From positions 744,001 to 808,000 of the forward strand of contig NZ_JAPPWA010000002.1 of NCBI RefSeq assembly GCF_029815055.1: a stretch of DNA of 64,000 nucleotides, read 5' to 3'. Under the pieces are notes generated by a model that saw nothing but the letters and a program-made list of their open reading frames with translations, was not told where the DNA came from and made no database searches. Below are positions 17,081 through 28,701 of this stretch, in pieces. How positions within the stretch are numbered: the stretch's first letter is position 1; each line of letters starts with the position of its first letter. The translations under genes and the position numbers were made by a program. The stretch is from Ignatzschineria sp. RMDPL8A. GTDB taxonomy: Bacteria; Pseudomonadota; Gammaproteobacteria; Cardiobacteriales; Wohlfahrtiimonadaceae.

Positions 17081-18118
17081 ATGGTTAAAAAGCGTAAACT
17101 TTCGTCTACGATTACAAAAGGTTTAGGCATCGTAGCTTGCTCTGTTTCGTTACTTCTCTCAGCATCTTATGCTCAGGCACAAACGCCACGTAATGAGATC
17201 ATTAAACCGATCCCAGCGCCGGTCGTGACTGATGAAGCAAAAGTTGAATTAGGGAAAAAACTTTGGTTTGATCCACGCTTATCAAAATCAGGATTTATTT
17301 CATGTAACTCATGCCATAACTTAAGCATGGGGGGATCGGATAACCTGCCAACGTCAATTGGTCACGATTGGCAAGAAGGCCCAATTAACTCACCGACCGT
17401 TCTGAACGCAACGCTTAACTTCGTACAATTTTGGGACGGACGTGCGGCGGACTTAAAAGAACAAGCCGGTGGCCCGATTGCAAACCCAAAAGAGATGGCA
17501 TCAACGCACGAATTAGCGGTGGACGTAATCTCATCAATCCCACAATATGTAGACGAGTTTGAAGCGGTCTACGGCGATCGCGATGTGAATATTGATCGCA
17601 TTACCGATGCCATTGCGGTGTTTGAAGAGACGTTAGTAACGCCCAACTCGCGCTTTGACAAATGGCTTAAAGGCGATGATAACGCCATTACAGCAGAAGA
17701 GTTAGAAGGGTATGAAATCTTCAAAACAAGTGGCTGTATTGCATGTCACTATGGTGAAAATATCGGTGGAAGCTCATTCCAGAAAATGGGACTTCTTGAA
17801 GAGTATAACACTGAAAACTTAGCGCAAGGCCGTGCCGATGTAACCGGTAAAGACGCTGACCGCATGATGTTTAAAGTGCCAACGCTTCGTAACGTTGAAC
17901 TTACCTACCCCTACTTCCATGATGGGGCAGCAGAGACACTTGAAGATGCAACCAAGCTGATGGGCCGCTTACAATTAGGTCGTAACTTTACTGAAGATGA
18001 AGTGACAAAAGTCGTTGCATGGTTCAAAACCTTAACCGGTGATCAGCCACAACTTGTGATGCCGATCTTACCACCATCGAACAATAACACTCCAAAACCT
18101 GAGCCGTTTACTAAATAG
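17081..18118 (+). CDS. Di-haem cytochrome c peroxidase
   Basis: A 345-residue periplasmic peroxidase that reduces H2O2 with electrons from cytochrome c or quinol pools. The signal peptide ends SYAQA. Two haem c sites are visible: C75NSC78H in the N-terminal domain and C219IAC222H in the C-terminal domain. Length and layout fit the CcpA/MacA group. AAAGGAG is 7 bases before the ATG. The 220-bp upstream region has a GTTATAGTATGATG segment near 17025 usable as a -10. It has no clear FNR dyad. Confidence 0.92.
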   Translation: MVKKRKLSSTITKGLGIVACSVSLLLSASYAQAQTPRNEIIKPIPAPVVTDEAKVELGKKLWFDPRLSKSGFISCNSCHNLSMGGSDNLPTSIGHDWQEGPINSPTVLNATLNFVQFWDGRAADLKEQAGGPIANPKEMASTHELAVDVISSIPQYVDEFEAVYGDRDVNIDRITDAIAVFEETLVTPNSRFDKWLKGDDNAITAEELEGYEIFKTSGCIACHYGENIGGSSFQKMGLLEEYNTENLAQGRADVTGKDADRMMFKVPTLRNVELTYPYFHDGAAETLEDATKLMGRLQLGRNFTEDEVTKVVAWFKTLTGDQPQLVMPILPPSNNNTPKPEPFTK

Positions 18119-18154
18119 TATTGCCCTCAGTACTCGCTTAAGGTGAGTGTCAAT

Positions 18155-18191
18155 AAAAAGCCCTCGAACCAATTGGTCTGAGGGCTTTTTT
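18155..18191 (+). terminator. Terminator of the peroxidase gene
   Basis: Perfect 11-base stem AAAAAGCCCTC/GAGGGCTTTTT, with ACCAATTGGT forming an inner dyad, then T. The A-rich left arm would also serve a minus-strand transcript from the CDF gene. Confidence 0.92.
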
Positions 18192-18273
18192 ATGTTGAAG
18201 GTTAAAAGATTGAGGCCCGTTTAATCACAAAAAGTGAGAGCCAGGCCATCATAAACATCAGGCATTTCATCGT

Positions 18274-19395
18274 CTATTTTGCGTTATCGTGATGCTCATT
18301 CTCTAGCGCTCCATGTTCTTTAAGATCAGTGGTGAGCTGGGTAATTGCGGGGTTTTCGCTTTCGTTATAGGGAACGGGATTTTTAATATCTTCGATGGAA
18401 TGTTTTTTGTCCAAGATAATAATATCTTTCGTCCATTCGACGCGATCAACAAAGCGGCGTTCGCGATGCACACAGGCTTTAAGCGGGCAGATCTCACACG
18501 ATTCAGGCAAACAATCATCGGTATGAACAAACATTTCGAAATTATTGCCAAATTTTGAAAAGAGAATTTTCTCAAAGGCATCGAGTTCTTTATGAGCATC
18601 GCGGAGCGTTAAATACCACGGCAACGTTAAATGGCAATCAAGATGCATGTGATTGCCATATTTAATAAAACGGACTTTGTGGAGATCGACCCAGCTTGAT
18701 TTACGGTGACGATTCACCTCATCGACAAAACGCTCAATGAGATCTTCATCCGCCTCGTCCATAATGCCCGCAATGGAAGAGCGAATGATCTTAACGCCGG
18801 TATAGATAATAATTGAGCCAAAGATCAGCGCGATTGCCGCATCGAGCCACGCAATTTTAGTGATTAAAATTAGCAGCAGCCCGATCATGAGTCCCGCTGT
18901 TGAATAGGCATCGGACTGAAGATGTTTCCCGCCGGCGACAAGGGCAAGCGAATTACTATGACGACCTTTTTGAACTGCAATAAATCCTACCAGATAGTTG
19001 ATCACACCGGTGATTCCCACAAGGACAAGCCCCGCATTCATCTGACCTAAAAGTTGGTCGATATTGGCATCTTGGAAGAAGAGGCGTTTGAACGCTTCGT
19101 AGAGAATAAAACAGCCGGCAACGACAATTAATGTGCCTTCAATGCCGGCGGAGACAAACTCTATTTTTCCGTGCCCGTACGGGTGATTTTTATCCTGCGG
19201 GAGGGCAGATAGATAGAGACTATAAAGGGTAAAACTCCCGGCTAATATATTGACGATACTCTCTAATGCGTCGGTTAAAATGGCCACCGAATCGGTGAGA
19301 TACCAAGCGGTGATTTTAATGCCAAAGAGCAGTACACCGACGGCCACAGCGACCGCTTGAAAGTTAAAGTTGGAACGATCCTCGAAGGTCATCAT
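18274..19395 (-). CDS. Cation diffusion facilitator (CDF) metal efflux protein with Cys-rich tail
   Basis: A 373-residue inner-membrane metal:H+ antiporter of the FieF/CDF type, exporting Zn, Fe, Mn or similar ions. Six helices are predicted. TM2 carries TDALESIVNI and TM5 carries SDAYSTAGLMIG in place of the usual metal-site D/H residues. The loop KNHPYGHGKIEF is the classic CDF signature. The cytoplasmic C-terminal domain ends with CLPESCEICPLKAC, a four-Cys cluster, plus a His/Asn-rich end. This is longer than in standard FieF (about 300 residues) and may bind metal. AAGAGG lies before tandem ATGs. Confidence 0.86.
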   Translation of the reverse strand: MMTFEDRSNFNFQAVAVAVGVLLFGIKITAWYLTDSVAILTDALESIVNILAGSFTLYSLYLSALPQDKNHPYGHGKIEFVSAGIEGTLIVVAGCFILYEAFKRLFFQDANIDQLLGQMNAGLVLVGITGVINYLVGFIAVQKGRHSNSLALVAGGKHLQSDAYSTAGLMIGLLLILITKIAWLDAAIALIFGSIIIYTGVKIIRSSIAGIMDEADEDLIERFVDEVNRHRKSSWVDLHKVRFIKYGNHMHLDCHLTLPWYLTLRDAHKELDAFEKILFSKFGNNFEMFVHTDDCLPESCEICPLKACVHRERRFVDRVEWTKDIIILDKKHSIEDIKNPVPYNESENPAITQLTTDLKEHGALENEHHDNAK

Positions 19396-19411
19396 TTCGA
19401 TTCCTCTTAGG

Positions 19412-19939
19412 TTAAGGGATTAAACTGCAGATCACAAGATCTCGGAAATCACCCCTAAAGTTACGGTCGTTGCGTCGGATCATCTCTTGCGTCATGCCAA
19501 GTTTTTCCATAACACGGCCCGATGCCGGATTATTGGTATCATAGACGGCAAAAATTCGTTTAGCATTGAGATGATGAATTGAGAAATCGATCAGTTTCTT
19601 CGCAGCCTCAGGCGCATAACCACGACGCCAATAATTCTTATTCAGGGCGTACGCGATCTCTACCGCATCTTCCTCTACATTAGGGCGAATATTACATGTG
19701 CCGATCATCTTACCACTTTCTTTTAATTCAATGGCAAAATTTCCGAGCGGGCTCTTCATAAAGAGATTAACGATGGTTTTTTTCGTATCTTCGATCGAGG
19801 TGTGCGTTGGGAAAATAAAGCGCGTTGTCTCTGCATCTTGCCCATACTCGAACATATCGTCCGCATCCTCGAGCGTAATCGGACGAAGAATAAGGCGTTC
19901 TGTCTCCATCACACGGTGTTTTGCTAATTGATAGTACAT
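19412..19939 (-). CDS. GNAT-family acetyltransferase (RimJ/RimL type), copy 1
   Basis: A 175-residue acetyl-CoA-dependent N-acetyltransferase. It shows ERLILRPITLEDADDMFEY at the start, IGTCNIRPN in the beta4 region, the acetyl-CoA loop WRRGYAPEAAKKLIDF and the helix ASGRVMEKLGM. The family acetylates protein N-termini or small amines; the substrate is unknown. It is the sister of the 20080-20616 product and lies 16 bp upstream of the CDF start. TTAGGAG precedes the ATG. Confidence 0.85.
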   Translation of the reverse strand: MYYQLAKHRVMETERLILRPITLEDADDMFEYGQDAETTRFIFPTHTSIEDTKKTIVNLFMKSPLGNFAIELKESGKMIGTCNIRPNVEEDAVEIAYALNKNYWRRGYAPEAAKKLIDFSIHHLNAKRIFAVYDTNNPASGRVMEKLGMTQEMIRRNDRNFRGDFRDLVICSLIP

Positions 19940-19990
19940 AGTTATGCTCCTAAAACAGGCCCGTTACTTTATTGCAAGCACGGGCTATCC

Positions 19991-20010
19991 AAGCCCATTT
20001 TCATGGGCTT
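19991..20010. terminator. Hairpin between the two acetyltransferase genes
   Basis: Perfect 8-base stem AAGCCCAT/ATGGGCTT with a four-base loop. It lacks a T-run on either strand, so it may be an mRNA-stabilising or weak termination structure rather than a full terminator. Confidence 0.4.
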
Positions 20011-20079
20011 TAGAGTGATTTGTTATTTTATTTATTTAGAAAATTTTGGAAAATCCTAGCGAGGTATCATTAATGAGGC

Positions 20080-20616
20080 TTAATGCTCAGAAACGATATA
20101 GCTATGGATCACGGCATCGCGCAGTTCACCGCAGAGGTTTTTACGCATGCGAATCACGCCTTCGTGCGTCATCCCGATCTTTTCCATTACACGGCCGGAC
20201 GCATGGTTTTCGTAGTCATGCGCGGCCCAAATACGTCGGGCTTTAAGGTGTTCGATTGAGAAATCGAGAAGTTTTTTTGCCGCTTCCGGAGCAAGACCTT
20301 GGCCCCAATAGCGCTTATTGATTGCGTAGGCAAGCTCGACACTTTGTGCGGTTTCATTCGGGCGAATGTCGCAGGTGCCGATCATTTTTCCACTCTCTTT
20401 TAATTCGATGGCAAAATGGCCAAGCGGATTTTTCATAAAGAGATTGGAGATGACCCAGTTGGTTTCGTCGATCGATTGATGCGTTGGAAACACGTGGCGG
20501 GTATTGTCGATATCGCTTGCATACTCAAAGAGATCATCTGCATCATCAAGTGTAATTGGGCGCAGAATTAAACGTTCTGTTTCCATCACACGATGTTTCG
20601 CTAATTGATAATACAT
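20080..20616 (-). CDS. GNAT-family acetyltransferase (RimJ/RimL type), copy 2
   Basis: A 178-residue paralogue of the neighbouring acetyltransferase. The first 20 residues are almost identical (MYYQLAKHRVMETERLILRP in both) and the acetyl-CoA loop is WGQGLAPEAAKKLLDF. AAAGGAG precedes the ATG. The pair looks like a tandem duplication that has since diverged in the substrate-side residues (DNTRHVFPTHQS against ETTRFIFPTHTS). Confidence 0.85.
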   Translation of the reverse strand: MYYQLAKHRVMETERLILRPITLDDADDLFEYASDIDNTRHVFPTHQSIDETNWVISNLFMKNPLGHFAIELKESGKMIGTCDIRPNETAQSVELAYAINKRYWGQGLAPEAAKKLLDFSIEHLKARRIWAAHDYENHASGRVMEKIGMTHEGVIRMRKNLCGELRDAVIHSYIVSEH

Positions 20617-20772
20617 AAAGACTCCTTTTTTTCGGATGATAATTTTAAGCGTCTATCATACACATAAAATTTGAGGTAATAAAAAGGTAGTCTACCTAAA
20701 AAATAGGCAACGCGGCACTTTTTTTGTAAAAATTTTAGACAAAAGCAGATAAAACAGCGCCTTTTCAGCGAG

Positions 20773-20814
20773 ATATAAAAAGAGAGATTGCCGCAGTTAA
20801 CGGATCAATCTCTC
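20773..20814 (-). terminator. Terminator of the catalase gene
   Basis: GAGAGATTG and CAATCTCTC (20782-20790 and 20806-20814) form a nine-base stem. On the minus strand the left arm runs into TTTTTATAT. It lies about 80 bp past the catalase stop. Confidence 0.85.
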
Positions 20815-20896
20815 GGGTTAATTTTCAAAATTTATCGTTTATTTAACTAAAATTTCACTAAATAACTGATCTTTTGCTCATTTTTTGAAGGATTCA

Positions 20897-22372
20897 TTAT
20901 GAACGATCAATCTTATCGAGCGAAATCCCTAGTGCCGTTGCCACACCTTCACCATACGCTGGGTCTGCTTTATAGCAGTTATTAATGTGGCGTAATTTAA
21001 TTTTCTCTTCGGCATATCCCATGTTGCGCGCGGTATTGTCAAAGAGTACTTGTTGCTGCTCTGGGCTCATAAGGCGGAAGAGTTTGCCGGGTTGCTCGTA
21101 ATAATTATCATCATCTTCACGGAAATCCCAACGTGTGCCGTAGCCATCAAGTGCTAATGGTGGCTCTGCATATTGTGGTTGCTCTTGCCATTCGCTATAA
21201 CTGTTGGGCTCGTAGGTAATGCGGCTGCCATTATTGCCATCGACACGCATTGCACCATCGCGGTGATAATTATGGAAGGGGCAACGGGGCTGATTCACCG
21301 GAATCTGATAGTGATTAACGCCAAGACGATAGCGCTGTGCATCGCCGTAAGAGAAGAGGCGACCTTGTAGCATGCGGTCAGGCGAAAAACCAATGCCCGA
21401 TACGATATTGGCAGGATTAAATGCCGCTTGCTCAACATCGGCAAAGTAGTTCTCAGGATTGCGATTTAATTCAAACTCACCGACTTCAATGAGTGGGAAG
21501 TCTTTTTTGTACCACACTTTAGTCAGGTCAAACGGATTAAACGGCATATTGTTCGCTTCTTCTTCCGTCATCACTTGGATATAGAGCGTCCATTTCGGGA
21601 AGTTGCCTTTTTCGATATTGGTATAGAGATCGCGTTGGTGGGTTTCACGGTCGCCCCCAATTAATTTTGCCGCTTCCTCATCGCTTAAGTTTTCAATCCC
21701 TTGTTGTGTATGGAAATGGAATTTCACCCAAACGCGCTCATTATCGGCGTTGATCATACTAAAAGTATGGCTTCCAAATCCGTGCATATGGCGATAGGAT
21801 TTAGGAATCCCGCGATCACTCATGGTAATTGTCACTTGATGAAGCGCTTCTGGCAGAAGACTCCAGAAATCCCAGTTCATATTAGGGCAGCGGAGGTTCG
21901 TGCGAGGGTCACGTTTTACTACGTGGTTAAGATCGGGGAATTTAAGCGGATCTCTAAAGAAGAAGACCGGCGTATTGTTGCCTACTAAATCCCAGTTGCC
22001 TTCTTCGGTATAAAAACGCATGGCAAATCCGCGGATATCACGTTCAGCGTCGGCCGCACCTCGTTCACCGGCAACGGTTGAAAAGCGCACGAACATATCG
22101 GTTTTTTTGCCAATTTCAGAGAAGATTTTTGCTTTGGTATATTGAGTGATATCGTGAGTCACGGTAAACGTACCAAATGCGCCAGAGCCTTTGGCATGCA
22201 TACGTCTTTCAGGAATTACTTCACGATCAAAATGAGCCAGTTTCTCTAAAAACCAGACATCTTGAAGTAACATCGGACCGCGTTTTCCCGCAGTCATCAC
22301 ATCTTGGTTATTGGCAACCGGCGCGCCGGCTACGGTGGTTAATTTCGCTTTTTGATCATGATCGTTTGCCAT
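20897..22372 (-). CDS. katA: Haem catalase (small-subunit, KatA/KatE-type clade)
   Basis: A 491-residue monofunctional catalase that disproportionates H2O2. Active-site His59 is in [12 protein letters not shown], the distal Asn is in [13 protein letters not shown] (about 132-133) and the proximal haem Tyr is in [13 protein letters not shown]. Length fits the small-subunit clade. No signal peptide is seen, so it is cytosolic. AAGGAG is 8 bases before the ATG. A Fur-like palindrome lies 29 bp upstream, and a strong terminator follows. Confidence 0.94.
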   Translation of the reverse strand: MANDHDQKAKLTTVAGAPVANNQDVMTAGKRGPMLLQDVWFLEKLAHFDREVIPERRMHAKGSGAFGTFTVTHDITQYTKAKIFSEIGKKTDMFVRFSTVAGERGAADAERDIRGFAMRFYTEEGNWDLVGNNTPVFFFRDPLKFPDLNHVVKRDPRTNLRCPNMNWDFWSLLPEALHQVTITMSDRGIPKSYRHMHGFGSHTFSMINADNERVWVKFHFHTQQGIENLSDEEAAKLIGGDRETHQRDLYTNIEKGNFPKWTLYIQVMTEEEANNMPFNPFDLTKVWYKKDFPLIEVGEFELNRNPENYFADVEQAAFNPANIVSGIGFSPDRMLQGRLFSYGDAQRYRLGVNHYQIPVNQPRCPFHNYHRDGAMRVDGNNGSRITYEPNSYSEWQEQPQYAEPPLALDGYGTRWDFREDDDNYYEQPGKLFRLMSPEQQQVLFDNTARNMGYAEEKIKLRHINNCYKADPAYGEGVATALGISLDKIDRS

Positions 22373-22397
22373 GGTGAATCTCCTTGTTGTTGTGATA

Positions 22398-22416
22398 AGT
22401 AATGATTATCATTTTA
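22398..22416 (-). promoter_or_regulatory. Fur-like box upstream of the catalase
   Basis: The core AATGATTATCATT (22401-22413) is a perfect 6-1-6 palindrome. Over 19 positions it matches the Fur consensus at about 14. It is 29 bp before the start codon. Iron control of a haem enzyme is plausible, but the call rests on sequence only. Confidence 0.5.
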
Positions 22417-22648
22417 TGGAAATCAATTTAAAAGACTAATTAAGCTTCTTTATCTCTCTAATTTATGAGGACGGATAAGGAAAAAGGCTCCTATTAATAT
22501 AGTCAATAATGACTGATTTATAGATATAAACAGGCTGTTATATTGATGCTAGGTCAAAAAGTCGGCAAAAATAGCCTCATTTAAAACGATTATGATCCTC
22601 TTTTAGGGGGAAGTATGCACACAAGAGTAATAAAACTGGCAATAAAAA

Positions 22649-22691
22649 GCCCCATCGTAAGTCTGATTGAATATACGATGAGGAGCTCTTA
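22649..22691 (-). terminator. Terminator after the broken gamma-glutamyltransferase gene
   Basis: GCCCCATCGTA pairs imperfectly with TACGATGAGGAGC. On the minus strand it ends in TTTTTATT. The gap from 22373 to here (about 275 bp) contains the catalase promoter and nothing else recognised. Confidence 0.7.
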
Positions 22692-22718
22692 TGTTATCGA
22701 TTGTTTAATTACTATGGG

Positions 22719-24441
22719 CTAATAGCCAAGGCTTAAATCATCAGCGGTTCTCGGGTCGGAAGCGCCGTAAAATCCCTTGTCATCTTTCATGATGCTTTGA
22801 GTGCTCCCCATGACAGGCTCAACCTTAACGGCGTGACCTTTTTCTTTTAAACGATCGATTGTGTCACGGCTAATTCCATTTTCAACACGAATATAATCAG
22901 GCAACCATTGGTGATGAATACGAGGAGCGCTACTTGCTTCAGCAATATTCATCTGATATTCAAGCGTGTTAAGAATCACTTGCAGCACGGTGGTGATAAT
23001 TCGGCTGCCGCCAGGGCTTCCCGTCACTAATACGACATTCCCATCTTTAGTAACAAGCGTAGGGGACATGGATGAAAGTGGGCGTTTGAAGGGTTCAATG
23101 GCATTTGCTTCACCGCCAATTAAGCCATATACATTGGGGACGCCGGGTTTGCTTGAAAAGTCATCCATCTCATTATTGAGTAAAATTCCCGTCCCTTCCG
23201 CGACAATCCCCGTACCAAAATTGGTGTTGAGAGTGTATGTGACGGCAACGGCATTGCCTTCAGCATCAATCACTGAAAAATGGGTGGTTTGATCCGATTC
23301 ATAGAGTGTTAAATCGCCCGGTTTGATCATCTCAGACGGAGTCGCTGTCTTTAAAGAGATCGCGTCTGCGATGGTTTTAGCATACTGTTTGTCGAGAAGC
23401 GCATGGGTTGGCACATCGTTAAAATCAGGGTCGCCAAGATATTCAGAGCGGTCTGCATAGGCTCGTTTCATCGCTTCACTCATAATATGAATGCTATCTG
23501 CACTATTGTGTCCGAGTGCGTTTAGATCAAAGTTTTCTAAAATATTTAAAATTTGAATGATATGAATGCCACCCGAAGAGGGAGGAGCCATTGAATGGAT
23601 GGTATAGCCTTTATAATTTCCTTCAACGGGCGCGCGTTCGATGGCGCGGTAAGCATTGAGGTCTTGTAGTGTAATCAGCCCATCGTGTCGTTCCATTTCT
23701 TGGACAATTTTTTCAGCGATCTTGCCTTGATAAAAGGCCGACTCTCCCTGATCGCGAATTAATTTAAGCGATTGCGCAAGATCTTTTTGGATAAGCTGCT
23801 CTTGATAGTGTAGAGGTCTCTCTTTATTGTAGAATATAGCGCGACTTGCAGCACGACTTCCCATCACCTCATCGGCATAGTTTTCTAATGTATCACTCAA
23901 CGCTATTTCCAATAGGAAAACCCTCTTCGGCGAGTGTAATTGCAGGGTTGATAACTTCATCGCGAGGTAGCGTGCCATAAGTTTCAAGGGCATAGAGGAG
24001 ACCTTTTACAGTGCCAGGAATCCCAACGGCCTTATGGCTTTTAAGTGATTTATTGGCATCGGCCTCACCGTCCTCATTTAAAAAAAGATCGCGGAATGCC
24101 GCTTCAGGCGCCATTTCCCTGAAATCAATTGAGGTGGTTTTTCCCTCTTTTGTGTGAATTAACATAAATCCGCCACCGCCGATATTACCGGCTTGCGGAT
24201 GGGTGACCGCTAGGGTAAATCCGATGGCAACGGCAGCATCAATGGCATTGCCACCATTTTTTAAAATATCTACACCCACTTGCGTGGCGTGCGCTTCTTG
24301 GGTTGCGACCATTCCATTTTTAGCAAATACAGGATGATGCCGAGCATGTTCAACGCCATAAGAGAGTTGAGCTAAGGCGGGATTAAGAGTCGTAAATCCG
24401 AGAATAAGCGTAAGTGTTGCAAATGATTTTCGTAAAATCAT
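22719..24441 (-). pseudogene. ggt: Gamma-glutamyltransferase, interrupted by a single-base frameshift
   Basis: Together the two frames encode a full-length periplasmic gamma-glutamyltransferase (glutathione breakdown). Frame 1 starts at 24441 (GGAG upstream) with a signal peptide ending PALA and runs to EEGFPIGNSVE, stopping at 23893. Frame 2 resumes with ALSDTLENYADEV and runs to DDLSLGY at 22719. Intact homologues read continuously across this join, and removing one base near 23904-23908 (GGA-AAT-A-GCG on the coding strand) restores it. The catalytic Thr region (QTTHFSVIDAEGNAVAV), LSSMSPT and the GSPGG loop are all intact, so the lesion is recent, or a sequencing error or phase-variable slip. 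The run at the site is only three bases. Confidence 0.85.
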
Positions 24442-24568
24442 AGATGCCTCCAAAGTTGTTATTATTGTTATCAGTTATGGATTATTGTGGCGATAGGCCT
24501 ATATGCAATTTACTTTAATTTTTCAATTGAGTAAATCAAATATTGGAGGCTATATGTTTAGGCGGGTA

Positions 24569-24603
24569 ATAAAAAGCCCCATCGGAGTAAATCTGATAGG
24601 GCT
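24569..24603 (-). terminator. Terminator after isocitrate dehydrogenase
   Basis: AGCCCCATC pairs with GATAGGGCT (one mismatch). The minus-strand side runs into TTTTTATTA. The left 18 bases nearly repeat the terminator at 22640-22660. Confidence 0.75.
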
Positions 24604-24673
24604 GATCTTATTTAATGATATTTACTATATGTTTACTATATACAAATATGCTTAGCTAGAAGCAGTCGGCGTG

Positions 24674-26908
<2,235 letters not shown>

Positions 26909-27139
26909 TCATCTGTTATTGTTTCAAGAGGCAGTGCCCATATAGATAGTGTGCAGAGCATTTCGTACATATAAACTATCAATATAGCTAGAAGATCGCC
27001 ATTTAAAGCGAGCACTGCGCGTTGTAGGAAAGGTCTCTCCGCGCCTCTCCAAAGTGTCCATTTTACAAAGCCATATAATGTACCGTTAGCAGTATATACA
27101 ATCAAAGCGACGGCTTTCAACTACACCTATTTTCGGTGC

Positions 27140-27171
27140 ATATATAGCTATGTATAGAGCTAGCTATATAT
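27140..27171. repeat. AT-rich inverted repeat
   Basis: Exact 11-base arms ATATATAGCTA and TAGCTATATAT, separated by 10 bp. No T-run follows, so it is more likely a protein site or cruciform-prone element than a terminator. It lies upstream of icd on the minus strand, about 245 bp from its start. Confidence 0.6.
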
Positions 27172-27419
27172 ATAGGGTCTGTTTTTGGAAATTCAAGGAT
27201 AACGGTTTTTCGTTGATGCAGAAAGTAAAATTTCTCTATCAGAATCGTTTAATACCTCTTTTGACAGTCAGTTATGAAATTGTTACACTGGTCGTTCGTT
27301 TCGTGATCAAGCGAATGTTGATCGGGCTCATTAATGTGAGTCAGTTCATATAAAACAATGTGATAACGATCATGAATGCGCAACTTGTAAGCAAATGTGA
27401 ATTTATTTCAAATTTGGTG

Positions 27420-27447
27420 TTGACGTAATCTAAATCTTCGCTATAAT
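27420..27447 (+). promoter_or_regulatory. Consensus sigma-70 promoter P1 without a downstream gene
   Basis: TTGACG at 27420, a 16-bp spacer, and a perfect TATAAT at 27442. A GATCACC discriminator resembles those of rRNA promoters. No open frame follows on this strand. Confidence 0.7.
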
Positions 27448-27531
27448 TGATCACCTGTTTCGGCAGAGAACAAAAAATCTTCCAAGCGGCGAGGTTAGTT
27501 TCATGAGTAAATTAGCGGAGTTTGCAAGATT

Positions 27532-27543
27532 GGCACTTTAACA
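27532..27543 (+). promoter_or_regulatory. boxA-like antitermination sequence
   Basis: GGCACTTTAACA matches the rRNA boxA TGCTCTTTAACA at 10 of 12 positions and is followed by ATT, as in rRNA leaders. It lies 85 bp downstream of P1. Confidence 0.45.
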
Positions 27544-27661
27544 ATTGGGTTTGTCAGTTTCGTTTTTATCCCCTCAAGTTGATTTGAGGCGTTGATTAAA
27601 CGGTCTGTTTTACGAGTTTTAAGTTGATCGATTTTCGAACACAAAAACTTTTAAAATAGAG

Positions 27662-27689
27662 TTGACAGATCAAAAAAAGTTGCTAGAAT
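27662..27689 (+). promoter_or_regulatory. Consensus sigma-70 promoter P2
   Basis: Perfect TTGACA at 27662, a 16-bp spacer, TAGAAT at 27684, then GTTCGTCTGC. A further TATAAT lies at 27702. The transcript would run into the convergent end of lig E. Confidence 0.65.
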
Positions 27690-27819
27690 AGTTCGTCTGC
27701 TTATAATACAGCTAGAGGCTTTTTCTTTTGCCCGGAGAAAAAGTGAAAATAACAACGAGAGACTGGAAACGATGGAAGTGTAAGGGAAGGACGGAGGTGC
27801 GGAAAAAGGAGCGAGGAGA

Positions 27820-28701
27820 TCATTCTAAACAGGTTTGACTGTCCCGATCGTGTCGAATCCGTAAGAATCGTGCAAAGCGCGGAATATCATTATTGGTATA
27901 TCCATTATATTGGAAGGTGATACATTCACCAATCTCTGGTGGGTTCTCTCTTTCTTCATAAGTAAATCCTGATCCAATCTTAAATTGCGTTCCATTTTTA
28001 ATTTCAATTAGCATGGATCCGAGCATTCCTTTAAACTTTCCTTTTCCTTCGAAATGCTCGATCACTATGCCTTCCGCATCATGATGTTCTTTAACTTTTA
28101 AGAGATGGTTCACACGACCTGAATGATAATAGGCATCTTGATGATGGAGCATTAAGCCTTCGCCTCTTTTTTGAATAATCTCTTGGTGATATTGATGCAT
28201 CTCATCAATGGTATTGACTTGAATTTGAGGAATCTTTTTGAGCCATGGAACATTTTTTTCAGTGACGATCTCTCTCATCTTTACTACTCGTTCACTAAAA
28301 GGCTCGGGGTAATTGGGGAGATCGAAGATCATAAATTGTACCTCTCTCCAATCGTGATCACTTGGCGCTTTCGTTCGAACAATTCCAGAGACTCTTTCAA
28401 ACTGATCGCGATCGATCCATAGCTCTCCATCAAGTGGAATAGAGCCGAAGTTTTCAGTAAACCAATCGGGCGCAGGAATGGGGTTCCCTTGTCGAGTTAA
28501 TAATTGTTTTCCGGTCCAATAACCGCGGACACCATCGAGCTTTTCACTGATATAGTAATGCTCGATATTGATCGTATCCTCATGTGCTTCGAGGAAATTG
28601 GAACCATGTTGAAGGGGAGGATTTGCGTACAATAATAAGGGTAGGAATAGCGCAAAGAGAGGAGTAAATAATCGAACGATGGGGGATGTTGAATGCTTCA
28701 T
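27820..28701 (-). CDS. Periplasmic ATP-dependent DNA ligase (Lig E type)
   Basis: A 293-residue minimal ATP-dependent DNA ligase with a signal peptide (hydrophobic LFTPLFALFLPLLLYA, cleavage near residue 26). Motif I is EKLDGVRG with nucleophile Lys54. Motif III is in QFMIFDLPN, motif IV is GEGLMLH, and motif V is in HLLKVKEHHDAEG. The OB domain follows (about residues 215-285). The signal peptide and size match the Lig E group of Neisseria and Haemophilus, proposed to act on imported DNA in the periplasm. It complements but does not replace the NAD-dependent LigA, which is not in the window. Confidence 0.88.
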   Translation of the reverse strand: MKHSTSPIVRLFTPLFALFLPLLLYANPPLQHGSNFLEAHEDTINIEHYYISEKLDGVRGYWTGKQLLTRQGNPIPAPDWFTENFGSIPLDGELWIDRDQFERVSGIVRTKAPSDHDWREVQFMIFDLPNYPEPFSERVVKMREIVTEKNVPWLKKIPQIQVNTIDEMHQYHQEIIQKRGEGLMLHHQDAYYHSGRVNHLLKVKEHHDAEGIVIEHFEGKGKFKGMLGSMLIEIKNGTQFKIGSGFTYEERENPPEIGECITFQYNGYTNNDIPRFARFLRIRHDRDSQTCLE

